This document shows positions 44,273 through 53,978 of a DNA stretch of 64,000 nt, one piece after another (position 1 is the stretch's first letter; each line of letters starts with the position of its first letter). A program made the position numbers and the translations under genes. A model generated the notes under the pieces. That model saw nothing but the letters and a program-made list of their open reading frames with translations, was not told where the DNA came from and did no database searches. Origin of the DNA: Parvibaculum sp. (GTDB lineage: Bacteria; Pseudomonadota; Alphaproteobacteria; Parvibaculales; Parvibaculaceae); the NCBI GenBank assembly GCA_030649335.1, contig JAUSLL010000119.1, positions 38,441 to 102,440 of the forward strand, in the 5' to 3' direction.

Positions 44273-45058
44273 TCAGCGCGGCGGCATGCGGATCGCGCCG
44301 TCGAGCCGGATCGCCTGACCGTTGAAATAGCTGTTGCGCACCAGTTCCAGCACGAAGCTGCCGAACTCCTCCGGCTTACCCAGACGCTTGGGGAACGGCA
44401 CAGAGGCGGCAAGCGTGTTCAGCACCTTCTCAGGAGCACCCATCATGGGCGGGGTCGCGAAAATACCGGGCATGATCGAGTTGACGCGGATGCCGAGGTC
44501 CATCAGATCGCGTGCCATGGGCAGCACGAGACCGTTGACGCCCGCCTTGCCCGAGCCATAGCCGATCTGGCCGACCTGTGCGTCCTGCGCGGCGGCAGAT
44601 GAGGTGAGCGTGATGACGCCGCGCTCGCCGTCTTCGAGCGGCTCAAGCGAGGCCATGCCCAAGGCGCAGAGCGAAGCCATCCGATAGCTGGCGACGAGAA
44701 TGCCGCGAATGGAAAATTCATAAAGCTCGGTTGGGTACCGGATGAAGCCGCCCTTTTCCTTGTCGCGGCCAACGGTCTTCATGCGACCGCGCGAGGTTTG
44801 CGCGCAATGAACGAGGATGCGCTCCTGCCCGTGGGCTTTGCGCGCCTTGTCGAGACCCGCGATGACATTGTCTTCGTCCGTAATGTCTACCTTGCAGAAA
44901 AGCGCGCCGATCTCGCGGGCAACTTCTTCGCCTTTTTCCTCGTTGAGATCGAAGATCGCTACTTTGACACCGGCATTCGCAAGTGCTGTGGCACTGGCGC
45001 GACCAAGGCCTGAAGCCCCGCCGGTCACGACGGCTGATGTTGTATTGTCGATAAGCAT
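44273..45058 (-). CDS. SDR oxidoreductase, 3-hydroxyacyl-CoA dehydrogenase type II-like
   Basis: 261 residues. NAD motif TGGASGLG is near residue 13, the Ser in TSSAAAQ near residue 152 and catalytic YGSGK near residue 166. ITLTSSAAAQDAQVGQIGYGSGKAGV and RVNSIMPGIFATPPM are typical of HSD10-like enzymes that oxidise 3-hydroxyacyl-CoA or steroid alcohols. Likely part of acyl chain degradation with the nearby acyl-CoA dehydrogenases. It starts 51 bases after the second SDR. Confidence 0.85.
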   Translation of the reverse strand: MLIDNTTSAVVTGGASGLGRASATALANAGVKVAIFDLNEEKGEEVAREIGALFCKVDITDEDNVIAGLDKARKAHGQERILVHCAQTSRGRMKTVGRDKEKGGFIRYPTELYEFSIRGILVASYRMASLCALGMASLEPLEDGERGVITLTSSAAAQDAQVGQIGYGSGKAGVNGLVLPMARDLMDLGIRVNSIMPGIFATPPMMGAPEKVLNTLAASVPFPKRLGKPEEFGSFVLELVRNSYFNGQAIRLDGAIRMPPR

Positions 45059-45109
45059 GTTGATTGTCTCCCTTAGTCGTTTTTTATTCGTAGGCTGATT
45101 GTTTGGATT

Positions 45110-45946
45110 TCAAAGAATATAGCCATCGCCCGTGGCCCGCACGGTGATGTCACCGAGTGAAACGCCCCAGGGCTGATTGATGGCGGTGATGACGGCATCG
45201 GCAATATAGGTGGGTTCCAGCGCTGCATATTGCGGGTTGTCGGGGTCGCGCAGTTCCGGCGCGTTGCTGCCTTCGGCAAGGGCTTCCATGACACCGCCAT
45301 AAGAGGCCGCGTTCTGACCCAGAATGCCGACGATGGCATCCCGATTGATGATGCCTGTGCCAAGGCCTGTGCCGGGCACGCCGGTCGGTTTGATGATCGT
45401 GACTTTGATTTTGCCCTGCGCTTCGACGCGGAGCGATTCCGACAAAAAATTCACCGCCGTCTTGGTGGCACCGTAAACGCCCGCGCCGACAACGGGGAAA
45501 TTGCCGTAGATCGACGAGAGGTTCACGACATGGCCGCGCCCCTGAGCCATCATCTGGTCGTAAACACAGGAGATGCCGTTCACCACGCCTTTGATATTGA
45601 CGTCGATGCAGCGCGACCATGCGGAGGCCGCTACTTTGTGATCGGCGAAAAAGGCGAGCGGCATGATGCCTGCGTTGTTGATCATTACGTCGATGGCGCC
45701 GTGCGTTTTGATTGCATGGGCGGCGACCGCCTGCATCTCGGCAAGGTCCGCGACGCTCGCGACGACGTAAGACGCGATACCGCCCTGACTGCTGACAGAT
45801 TTGACAGTTTCGACGAGCGCCGTCTCGTCAATATCGGCGCAGACGATCTTGCCGCCCAGTGCCGCTGCCTTTTGTGCAATCAATCTGCCAAAGCCGCCAC
45901 CGGCGCCTGTGATGACGATGACCTTGTCTTTGATGAAATTCGCCAC
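45110..45946 (-). CDS. SDR-family oxidoreductase
   Basis: 278 residues from a GTG with GGGGAGAAG upstream; the longer frame has no similarity. NAD(P) motif TGAGGGFG is near residue 13, NNAGIMP near residue 88, Ser in NLSSIYG and YGATKTAVN near residue 155. The classical SDR fold is certain, but the substrate is open. Pairs with the SDR downstream, probably in one transcript, to oxidise or reduce alcohols and ketones such as those used by the BVMO. Confidence 0.85.
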   Translation of the reverse strand: MANFIKDKVIVITGAGGGFGRLIAQKAAALGGKIVCADIDETALVETVKSVSSQGGIASYVVASVADLAEMQAVAAHAIKTHGAIDVMINNAGIMPLAFFADHKVAASAWSRCIDVNIKGVVNGISCVYDQMMAQGRGHVVNLSSIYGNFPVVGAGVYGATKTAVNFLSESLRVEAQGKIKVTIIKPTGVPGTGLGTGIINRDAIVGILGQNAASYGGVMEALAEGSNAPELRDPDNPQYAALEPTYIADAVITAINQPWGVSLGDITVRATGDGYIL

Positions 45947-46129
45947 GTTGCTTCTCCCCTTTGCCTCCCCGGGCGGGGCTACTCTAACAATTTCCCGAGC
46001 CGAAGCGACTGCTGAGAAGGGGTTTCCCCTGGGGCAGGGGGGGCGCATGTTTCATGCGACTTTTGCTTTTTGCGTCCGAGGCGTTACCTTGCGTCAATCA
46101 GAACAAAAGCAACATGAATAGGGAGCGCT

Positions 46130-47377
46130 ATGTCATCGAAGGACCAAGACCTGTTTAACCTCGCGATGTCGGAAGAAGCCAAGCCGCTGATGGCGGCTGT
46201 GCAGAAACACATCAAGGAAAATGTCGACCCGATCACGGAAGAATATTACCGCCTCAACGACCAGAAGACAGACCGCTGGTCCTGGCATCCCCGTCAGCTG
46301 GAGCTGATGGAAGGGGCCAAGAACAAAGCCAAAGAATCTGGCCTGTGGAATTTCTTCCTGCCGGATTCAGAAATCGGCTCGGGCCTCACCAATCTCGATT
46401 ACGCCTATATTGCGGTTGAGCTTGGCAAATCGCCGCTCGCGTCTGAATCGCTGAATTGCTCAGCACCCGACACCGGCAACATGGAAGTGCTGGAACGCGT
46501 CGGCACGGAAAAGCAGAAGAAGGAGTGGCTTGAACCGCTGCTCAATGGCGAAATCCGTTCAGCCTACGCGATGACCGAACCGGATGTGCCAAGCTCGGAC
46601 GCCAAGAACGTGCGCACCAGTGCGGTACTCGACGGCGACGAATGGGTCATCAACGGCGAGAAATTCTATATCTCCGGTGCCGGTGACCCGCGCTGCAAGA
46701 TCATGATCGTCATGGTGCGCACCAGCCCGGACGCCGCGCCCAGCAAGCAGCAATCGCAGATCCTTGTACCCAAGGACACGCCCGGCGTGGAAATTCTCGA
46801 AGGCATGCAGGTCTTCGGCAAGGATCACGCGCCGCATGGCCACATGCACATTCGTTTCAACAATGTGCGCGTGCCCAAGGAAAACATCCTGCTCGGCGAA
46901 GGCCGTGGCTTTGAAATTTCCCAGGTGCGTCTGGGACCAGGCCGCATCCATCACTGCATGCGCTCTATCGGTAAAGCCGAAAAGGCGTTGGAACTGATGG
47001 TGAAACGCTCCGCCACGCGCGAAGCCTTTGGCAAGCCGATTGCCAAACTGGGCGGGAACCTCGAAATCATCTCGCGTGCGCGTATCGAAATCACGGCGAT
47101 GCGCCTTGCCGTCTTGCAGGCCGCCAAAGCGATGGACGTGCTCGGCAACAAGGAAGCCCGCGTTTACGTGAGCGCGGTCAAGGCGATGGTGCCTGAGAAA
47201 GTCTGCCTCATCATCGATCAGGCGATCCAGATGCATGGCGCAGCGGGCATTTCGCAGTGGACACCTCTCGCCGGCATGTACACCGACATGCGCCATCTGC
47301 GTTTTGCCGATGGTCCTGACGAAGTGCACCACATGGTCGTGGGCCGCGCTGAAATCCAGAAATATGACCTCTGGTAA
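46130..47377 (+). CDS. Acyl-CoA dehydrogenase (ACAD10/11-like)
   Basis: 415 residues. FAD/CoA motifs are AYAMTEPDVPSSDAKN (about residue 145-160) and NGEKFYISGAGDPR. The C-terminal catalytic block is HLRFADGPDEVHHMV (about residue 390), with Asp where classic enzymes have Glu (YEGT), as in the ACAD10/11 group. Such enzymes favour 4-hydroxy, branched or long acyl-CoA. AGGGAGCG ribosome site. Followed by a strong terminator, so it is a single-gene unit. Confidence 0.9.
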   Translation: MSSKDQDLFNLAMSEEAKPLMAAVQKHIKENVDPITEEYYRLNDQKTDRWSWHPRQLELMEGAKNKAKESGLWNFFLPDSEIGSGLTNLDYAYIAVELGKSPLASESLNCSAPDTGNMEVLERVGTEKQKKEWLEPLLNGEIRSAYAMTEPDVPSSDAKNVRTSAVLDGDEWVINGEKFYISGAGDPRCKIMIVMVRTSPDAAPSKQQSQILVPKDTPGVEILEGMQVFGKDHAPHGHMHIRFNNVRVPKENILLGEGRGFEISQVRLGPGRIHHCMRSIGKAEKALELMVKRSATREAFGKPIAKLGGNLEIISRARIEITAMRLAVLQAAKAMDVLGNKEARVYVSAVKAMVPEKVCLIIDQAIQMHGAAGISQWTPLAGMYTDMRHLRFADGPDEVHHMVVGRAEIQKYDLW

Positions 47378-47406
47378 GAGTCCGACCGCAACCTGAAATC
47401 CAGAAG

Positions 47407-47447
47407 CCGCCGCGAGGGACAAAACCCCTTCGCGGCGGTTTTATTTT
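47407..47447 (+). terminator. Rho-independent terminator after acyl-CoA dehydrogenase
   Basis: Stem CCGCCGCGA / TCGCGGCGG (47407-47415, 47430-47438) followed by TTTTATTTT. Nearly the same stem is used after the VWA gene at 49203. Confidence 0.85.
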
Positions 47448-47546
47448 GCTCCGTCACATTGATGCTCGAATTGCGCCCCAATTTTACCGTTGACGGACGG
47501 TCTTATGACATTCGGGCACGGGCGCCGAGATCATGGGGACTTTTAA

Positions 47547-49184
47547 ATGAAAAGATTTTCCGCACGCCTACTTGGCGTCAGTGTGGCAGCGCTGTTGGCA
47601 CTGGGGGCTTGCTCGAATGAGCAGGCAACAAATAGTGAGCAGACCTACAGTAAAAGTGCCGCCGCAGCTCAGCCGCCAACCAGCGCCGAAACGGGCAGAG
47701 TAGCTTCAGGCGCGATGATGGACTCAGCCGCAAACTATTATTCCCCTGCACCCCGCACCGAGCAATTCACTGAGCCATATCCCGACGCGCCGCTGAACGG
47801 TGTAAAAATTGTGGCAGAGGAGCCTGTCTCCACCTTTTCGATCGACGTGGACACGGCCTCCTATGCCAATACGCGCCGCTTTCTCCACGACGGGCAATTG
47901 CCACCGCGCGATGCCGTGCGTGTCGAAGAACTCGTGAATTACTTCGACTATGGTTATGCACGGCCCGCGAGTGCCAAAGTGCCCTTCCGCGCGACAACGA
48001 CGCTGGTGGCCTCGCCTTGGTCGAAGGAGCGCCAGATCCTGCATATCGGCTTGCAGGGCTATGAACTACCGCACGAAAACCAGCCGCCGCTCAATCTCGT
48101 ATTGCTGGTCGATACGTCAGGCTCGATGAACAGCGAAGACAAGCTCCCGCTTGCCAAAAAGGCGTTGAACCTTCTCGTTGATCAACTCGACAAGGACGAT
48201 CATGTCTCGATAGTCGCTTATGCGGGATCAGCCGGCGCAGTGCTCGCCCCGACCCATGGCGGCGAAAAGACCAAAATCAGATCGGCGCTTGAGGCATTGG
48301 CCTCGGGCGGCTCGACCGCGGGCGGCGAAGGTCTCGCACTTGCCTATCGTTTGGCGCAGGAGAACTTCAGCAAGTCAGCCGTCAACCGCGTCATTCTTCT
48401 GACAGATGGCGACTTCAACGTCGGCATTGATGATCCGGAAAAGCTGAAAGACTTTATCGCCGAAAAGCGCAAATCCGGTGTCTATCTCTCGGTCTATGGC
48501 TTCGGACGCGGCAACTATAATGACGTGATGATGCAGGGTCTCGCCCAGACCGGTAACGGCACGGCGGCCTATATCGACACGATGCAGGAAGCGAGGAAGC
48601 TTCTGCGTGACGACCTCGCAGGTTCGCTCTTTCCGATCGCCGACGATGTGAAAATCCAGATCGAGTTCAATCCCGCGCTCGTCGCTGAATACCGTCTGAT
48701 CGGCTATGAGACGCGACTGTTGGCGCGCGAGGATTTCAACAATGACAAAGCGGACGCCGGTGAAGTTGGCTCCGGTGTGTCCGTAACAGCCCTTTATGAA
48801 ATCACGCCGGTCGGCGCGAAAGCCTCCTCTGATCCCTTGCGCTATCAGGGTGAAAACAAGGCGCCGCATAAAGGGGGCGAACTTGCCTTCCTGAAAGTGC
48901 GTTACAAGGAACCGGGTGGCACCACGTCGAAATTAATCGAGCAGGCGATTTCAGCCGACGCGTTGACGGCAGTCGATGCCGCACCTGAAGCAACACGCTG
49001 GGCCGTCGCAGTGGCTGGCTTTGGCGAACGTCTGCGTGGCTCGCCATGGGTGGCCGACAGTTTCGGCCTCGATGAAATCGCGGCGCTCGCCCAGAAAGCG
49101 CGCGGCGAAGACGAGTACGGATTGCGCGCCGAATTCGTGCAACTGGTGCGCGCTGCCAAGGACGCCAAAAGCCTCAACGAATAG
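47547..49184 (+). CDS. VWA-domain lipoprotein (YfbK family)
   Basis: 545 residues. Lipoprotein signal with lipobox LALGAC (Cys about residue 22). Residues about 80-170 are the N-terminal YfbK domain (FSIDVDTASYANTRRFL). The von Willebrand A domain follows with the MIDAS motif DTSGSMNS (about residue 189) and LLTDGDFN. The C-terminal DUF3520 domain ends AEFVQLVRAAKDAKS. Anchored in the envelope; function of the family is unknown. Single gene between two terminators. Confidence 0.9.
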   Translation: MKRFSARLLGVSVAALLALGACSNEQATNSEQTYSKSAAAAQPPTSAETGRVASGAMMDSAANYYSPAPRTEQFTEPYPDAPLNGVKIVAEEPVSTFSIDVDTASYANTRRFLHDGQLPPRDAVRVEELVNYFDYGYARPASAKVPFRATTTLVASPWSKERQILHIGLQGYELPHENQPPLNLVLLVDTSGSMNSEDKLPLAKKALNLLVDQLDKDDHVSIVAYAGSAGAVLAPTHGGEKTKIRSALEALASGGSTAGGEGLALAYRLAQENFSKSAVNRVILLTDGDFNVGIDDPEKLKDFIAEKRKSGVYLSVYGFGRGNYNDVMMQGLAQTGNGTAAYIDTMQEARKLLRDDLAGSLFPIADDVKIQIEFNPALVAEYRLIGYETRLLAREDFNNDKADAGEVGSGVSVTALYEITPVGAKASSDPLRYQGENKAPHKGGELAFLKVRYKEPGGTTSKLIEQAISADALTAVDAAPEATRWAVAVAGFGERLRGSPWVADSFGLDEIAALAQKARGEDEYGLRAEFVQLVRAAKDAKSLNE

Positions 49185-49202
49185 TCGGACCCAAGAATGC
49201 AA

Positions 49203-49243
49203 GCCGCCGCGCGGGAAAAACCCTCACGCGGCGGCCACTTTTT
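49203..49243 (+). terminator. Rho-independent terminator after VWA gene
   Basis: Stem GCCGCCGCG / CGCGGCGGC (49203-49211, 49227-49235), A-rich loop, then TTTTT at 49239-49243. Confidence 0.85.
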
Positions 49244-49343
49244 AGCTGATTTCAGCCATTTATCAGTTTTAATTGCAAATTTCTGTCAGATCGGGAGAAT
49301 GGCTCAAAATAAACTGACAAAATATCATAAATGAGGACGCCCG

Positions 49344-51161
49344 ATGACAACCACAGAGAACGCCGTCCAAAACGGTGCCGCTTTCGACAAACAAGCCCTC
49401 ATCGCGCGTTATCGCGTGGAACGCGACAAGCGCCTGCGCAGCGACGGCAACGAACAATATTTGCAGATCAAGGGTCAGCTTGCCCATTACCTTGAAGACC
49501 CTTACACGCCGCGCGTGGAGCGCGCGCCGCTGACCGATCATGTGACGTTTGCATTCGTCGGCGGCGGCTTTGCGGGCCTTGTCACAGGCGCGCGTCTGGC
49601 AGAAGCGGGCATTAAAGATGTGCGCATCATCGAAAAGGGCGGCGACTTCGGCGGCACTTGGTATTGGAACCGATATCCCGGCGCGCAATGCGACACCGCA
49701 TCCCTGATCTATATGCCGCTGCTGGAAGAAACGGGCCACATGCCGAGCGAAAAATATGCACACGCGCCGGAAATCCTCGCGCAGTGCCAGCGCATCGGAA
49801 AACAATTCGACCTTTATGACAACGCGCTGTTTCACACCGAAGTTGAAAACCTGACATGGGACGGCGAGCACTCGCGCTGGGTGATTGAGACCAATCGCGG
49901 CGATCGTTTCACAGCGGACTATATCGGCATGGGCACAGGCCCGCTGCATGTACCCAAACTGCCCGGCATCCCCGGCATCCAGTCCTTCAAAGGCCATTCG
50001 TTCCATACGAGCCGTTGGGACTATGACTATACCGGCGGCGACCCCAAAGGCGCACCGCTGGAAAAACTCCGCGACAAACGCGTCGCGATCATCGGCACAG
50101 GCGCAACGTCGGTGCAATGCGTGCCGCATCTTGCGCGTGCCTGCGAGGCACTTTATGTCGTGCAACGTACGCCCTCGTCGGTTGATGTGCGCGCCAACAA
50201 GCCGCTTGATCCTGAATGGTTTGCATCCATCGCTACGCCGGGTTGGCAGAAGCGTTGGCTTGAAAATTTCACGGCCAATCAGGGGGGCGATGTCGCCACA
50301 GAAGATTTGGTGATGGATGGTTGGACGGATCTGTCGCGCCGCATCCGTGCCAAGATCATGGAACTGCCGCGCGATAAGATGACGCCAGAAAACATGATGG
50401 CGGCATTTGAAGATTCAGATTTCGAGAAGATGGAAGAAATCCGCTCGCGGGTGGATTCAATCGTCAAAGACAATGCCACCGCGCAAAATCTCAAAGCCTG
50501 GTATCGCCAGCTTTGCAAGCGTCCATGCTTCCATGACGCTTACCTGCAAGCCTTCAACGAACCGGGCGCGCATCTCGTCGATACTGATGGCAAGGGCGTT
50601 GAGAAGATCACCGAAAAAGGCATCGTCGTCGGCGGTGTTGAATATGAAGTTGATTGCATCATCTATGCGTCGGGCTTTGAAGTCGGCACGGAATACACCC
50701 GCCGTGCAGGCTTCGACCTTACAGGCCGCGATGGCTTGAAACTTTCGCAAGCTTGGGCAGATGGTATGCGCTCCAAACACGGCACGCATGTGCATGGCTT
50801 CCCGAACGCCTTCTTTGTGCAGCCGACACAAGGTGCCAACCTTATTTCCAACGTGCCGCATAATTTGACAGAGTCAGGCGCGACCATTGCCGCAATCATC
50901 CGCCATGCGCTCGACAAGGGTGCGAAGGAAGTGGAAGTGACGGAGGAGGCGCAGGCCGAATGGGTGGCGCTGCTGCTCACCGGTGTCGGGCGCATGATCG
51001 GCTCACCCGATTGCACGCCGGGCTATTATAACAACGAAGGTCAGACCGCAGGGCCGGCAGCCAAATACAATGTCGGCTACCCGGCAGGCGCGACCGCCTA
51101 TTTTAAATATCTCGAAAACTGGCGCAGCGACGGCGCTTTCGAAGGCCTCGCCTTCCGCTGA
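49344..51161 (+). CDS. Baeyer-Villiger-type flavin monooxygenase
   Basis: 605 residues. FAD motif GGGFAG is near residue 73, the BVMO fingerprint FKGHSFHTSRW near residue 216 and the NADPH motif GTGATS near residue 253. GGTWYWNRYPGAQCD (about residue 106) is characteristic of cyclohexanone-monooxygenase-type enzymes. It inserts one oxygen next to a ketone to give an ester or lactone. The N-terminal 60-residue extension fits the longer group (as in 4-hydroxyacetophenone-type enzymes). Stands alone; an SDR nearby could make its ketone. Confidence 0.92.
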   Translation: MTTTENAVQNGAAFDKQALIARYRVERDKRLRSDGNEQYLQIKGQLAHYLEDPYTPRVERAPLTDHVTFAFVGGGFAGLVTGARLAEAGIKDVRIIEKGGDFGGTWYWNRYPGAQCDTASLIYMPLLEETGHMPSEKYAHAPEILAQCQRIGKQFDLYDNALFHTEVENLTWDGEHSRWVIETNRGDRFTADYIGMGTGPLHVPKLPGIPGIQSFKGHSFHTSRWDYDYTGGDPKGAPLEKLRDKRVAIIGTGATSVQCVPHLARACEALYVVQRTPSSVDVRANKPLDPEWFASIATPGWQKRWLENFTANQGGDVATEDLVMDGWTDLSRRIRAKIMELPRDKMTPENMMAAFEDSDFEKMEEIRSRVDSIVKDNATAQNLKAWYRQLCKRPCFHDAYLQAFNEPGAHLVDTDGKGVEKITEKGIVVGGVEYEVDCIIYASGFEVGTEYTRRAGFDLTGRDGLKLSQAWADGMRSKHGTHVHGFPNAFFVQPTQGANLISNVPHNLTESGATIAAIIRHALDKGAKEVEVTEEAQAEWVALLLTGVGRMIGSPDCTPGYYNNEGQTAGPAAKYNVGYPAGATAYFKYLENWRSDGAFEGLAFR

Positions 51162-51165
51162 GAAC

Positions 51166-52002
51166 TCAGGCGGCTCCTGCGCGCGCAGGGGCCGCATCGT
51201 CCTCGTCGAGAAAGTCACGGATCATCGGGATGACTTCGGCGGCACGCGAGACAAGGAAGAGATGCCCACCCGGTACGATCTTCAATCGCGCATTTGGAAT
51301 GAGCTTGGTCAGCAAGTGCCCGTTGATCGGTGGCACGATCTGATCATTGTCGCCCGCGAGCACCAGAGTCTGCTGCTTGAGGAAGGGCAGGAACGGCGCG
51401 CTCGTCCAGCCCGCACCGGCCATGAGCTGATAGAAATAGCCGAGCATCGACGGCGCGATCATGCGGCTTGAATGATCCGGCGCGTCGGATGAACTGTCGC
51501 CGTAGAGCATTTCGAAATGAAGCTTCATATAATCGGCATCCATATAGCGGCGCGGATGCGCAAGCTTGATGAGTGCCTTTGGATGACCCGGCACCATAAG
51601 CACGCCTGCGGCTGTCGCGCACAGGATGAGACGGCGCGTGCGGGCCGAAAACTGAAACGCGAATTGCTGTGCCATCGCGCCGCCCCATGACACGCCCATG
51701 ACATCGACTTCATCGTAACCGAGCTTGTCGAGAATGGCCGCCGCCATGCGTGCCAACTGCCACGGACGATAGGGCATGAAGGCCGCGTCTGATTTGCCGA
51801 CACCGGGCGCATCAAAGGCAATGACATCACGGTCAGCGAGCGCCTCGGCAAAGGGCGCGATGACTTCGATATTAGCGCCGATACCGTTGAAAAAGAGCAG
51901 CGGCAAAGTCGGAGCGCTGCTTGTAGATTTCCAGACAGCCGCCCGCAGTCTGTTCGAGCCCGCTTTGATCATGTGATAGGTCGGCAATCTTGTGGCACTC
52001 AT
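51166..52002 (-). CDS. phaZ: PHA depolymerase-like alpha/beta hydrolase
   Basis: 278 residues. The nucleophile elbow is GVSWGG (Ser about residue 104) in DVMGVSWGGAMAQQFAFQ, the block typical of intracellular medium-chain PHA depolymerases. The Asp is in AGDNDQIVPP and the His in VPGGHLFLVS. It releases hydroxyacids from PHA granules. It lies 47 bases downstream of the PHA synthase gene on the same strand. A general esterase is the alternative. Confidence 0.8.
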   Translation of the reverse strand: MSATRLPTYHMIKAGSNRLRAAVWKSTSSAPTLPLLFFNGIGANIEVIAPFAEALADRDVIAFDAPGVGKSDAAFMPYRPWQLARMAAAILDKLGYDEVDVMGVSWGGAMAQQFAFQFSARTRRLILCATAAGVLMVPGHPKALIKLAHPRRYMDADYMKLHFEMLYGDSSSDAPDHSSRMIAPSMLGYFYQLMAGAGWTSAPFLPFLKQQTLVLAGDNDQIVPPINGHLLTKLIPNARLKIVPGGHLFLVSRAAEVIPMIRDFLDEDDAAPARAGAA

Positions 52003-52049
52003 CAGCGGGCTTTTCTCAAAATACGAATGATGGTTGAAGGGTGTCAGGC

Positions 52050-53747
52050 TCAGCCCATAATATAGGTGCCGGGGGCCGCGTCAGTTGCTTTGTATTTGGC
52101 ACTGCCGAGTTTCTTCGGAGCCGGAATTTTATCGCCCGAACGCTCGCCGAGCCAGACCGCCCAACGTTCCCACCACGAGCCTTGCACCGGTGTTGCGGTT
52201 GCCGCCCACTCATCCGCCGTGTCCGGCAGCTTGTCATTGACGAAATATTTGGCTTTGGGGTTCCCGGGAGGGTTGAGGATCGCCTGAATATGACCGCTGT
52301 TCGACAGCACGAATTCTTTTTTTCCGCCGAGCATTTTGGTGGTGCGGTAGCAGGCTTTCCAAGGCGTGATGTGATCGGTAACACCACCAACAATAAAGCT
52401 GTCGATCTTCACTTTGCTCAGATCAATCGGATGACCGAGCATTTCGACCGTACCGGGATTGGCAAATGGTTTGGTGTCGTAGAGCGACAGATAATCGGAA
52501 TGAAGCGTCGCTGTAAGATTGGTAGAATCATTATTCCAGAACAACACGTCAAAGGCCGGCGGCTTCTGCCCGTGGAGGTAATTGTTGACAACATAGTTCC
52601 AGACAAGATCATTAGGTCGCAACCATGCGAAAACGCGCGACAGATCATTGCCGGACAATATGCCCTTTTTGGCGGAGCGTTGCCGTGCCATGTCGATGCC
52701 GCGTTTGGTGACGAGCGCACCGACGTCGCTGTCTTCCATCTGCGGATCGAGCACACAGACCCAGAAGGTTGCGGACTTGACGCGCTTGTCGCCTTCGGCA
52801 GCAAGATGACTCAGCAGCGTCGCTGTGGTGATGCCACCCGAGCAACCGCCCGAGATGTTGATCTGTTTTGATTTGGTGATGGCGCAGATAACGCCGATGA
52901 CATCGGCGAGGGCGGCCACATAGTCAGCGAGACCCCAGTCGCGATGCTCCGGTCCCGGATTGCGCCAGCTGACCACAAAGACCTGAAAGCCCTGATTGAC
53001 CAGAAACTGCGAAATGCTTTTTTCCGGTGTCAGATCGAGGACGTAATATTTATTGATCTGCGGTGGCACAAACAGAAGTGGTGTTGCGTGAACCGTGCCG
53101 GTCTTCGGCGTATATTGCAAAAGCTCAAGCATCTCGGTGCGATAGACAACCGACCCTTCGGTGCTTGCGAGATTGACGCCGACCTTGAACGGCGTCTTAT
53201 CCACCTGCGAAGGCATGCCATTGTTGTTGCGCAGATCGTCCAGCGCATTGCGCGCGCCTTGCACAAGCGATGCGCCACCCGTATCGAGCGCGAGTTTGAC
53301 GGCAGACGGGTTGCCGATGAGTGTGTTGGTGGGCGCGGCGGCGTCGATCAGAATATCGGCAATGATCATCGCGCGGCGATGTTCGACGGAATCGAGATTG
53401 AGCGAACCGATGAAACCATGCACTTCGTTTTGGAAGGCAAGCCAGCTCTGCATCACGCGGCGATAGACAGGGCTCGTTTTCCAGGCGCTATCGGTGAAAC
53501 GCCGGTCTTTGGGCTCCGGCGCAAATTGCGTTTCGCCACCAACAATATCGACCACATTACGCCCGAACGAGCCCAGATGTTGCATGAAGGTGAAAGGTTG
53601 GCGAATGGCACCGCCTAGGATCGAACCGAGCGCGGCCAGCACATCTTCGCGGCTGATGCCGACAATGGGGCTCAGCGCATTGGTCGTGTCGGCGGCTGCT
53701 TCGCCGATCCCTTCGGCATTTGTCTGAGTGTCGCTTTGTTTAAGCAT
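52050..53747 (-). CDS. phaC: Poly(3-hydroxyalkanoate) synthase, class II-like
   Basis: 565 residues from MLKQSDTQTN with GGGGAT upstream. The lipase-like box is GGCSGG (Cys nucleophile about residue 297). The C-terminal half (FAWLRPNDLVWNYVVNNYL, VLFWNNDSTNL, DHITPWKACYRTT, LSNSGHIQAILNPPGNPKA) matches medium-chain class II synthases, including the catalytic Asp and His. It polymerises 3-hydroxyacyl-CoA on granules as a carbon store. The neighbouring PhaZ supports this. Class II enzymes are best known from Pseudomonas. Confidence 0.88.
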   Translation of the reverse strand: MLKQSDTQTNAEGIGEAAADTTNALSPIVGISREDVLAALGSILGGAIRQPFTFMQHLGSFGRNVVDIVGGETQFAPEPKDRRFTDSAWKTSPVYRRVMQSWLAFQNEVHGFIGSLNLDSVEHRRAMIIADILIDAAAPTNTLIGNPSAVKLALDTGGASLVQGARNALDDLRNNNGMPSQVDKTPFKVGVNLASTEGSVVYRTEMLELLQYTPKTGTVHATPLLFVPPQINKYYVLDLTPEKSISQFLVNQGFQVFVVSWRNPGPEHRDWGLADYVAALADVIGVICAITKSKQINISGGCSGGITTATLLSHLAAEGDKRVKSATFWVCVLDPQMEDSDVGALVTKRGIDMARQRSAKKGILSGNDLSRVFAWLRPNDLVWNYVVNNYLHGQKPPAFDVLFWNNDSTNLTATLHSDYLSLYDTKPFANPGTVEMLGHPIDLSKVKIDSFIVGGVTDHITPWKACYRTTKMLGGKKEFVLSNSGHIQAILNPPGNPKAKYFVNDKLPDTADEWAATATPVQGSWWERWAVWLGERSGDKIPAPKKLGSAKYKATDAAPGTYIMG

Positions 53748-53978
53748 TCGATCTATCCCCAACGATCTTGATGCGCCGACTTCCCCTCCCAAGGAACCGT
53801 CATGTCGGCGGCCTTTTCAGCGTTTTATCGCTCAACGGCCAATCATGATGCCTGTCAGGCGGTCGCGCCACAAGCGGGCAGACACGAAAAGACGGGACGC
53901 CGCCGCCTCGCGGCATATTATTGTGGCTGGACAACGCAATCCTTCGCTTGTGTATTCGGCCATGACGGGGAGCAAAGC

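Noticed and set aside
49269..50165. 298-codon minus-strand frame
   Set aside because: Shadow of the BVMO gene; no ribosome site or recognisable domain.
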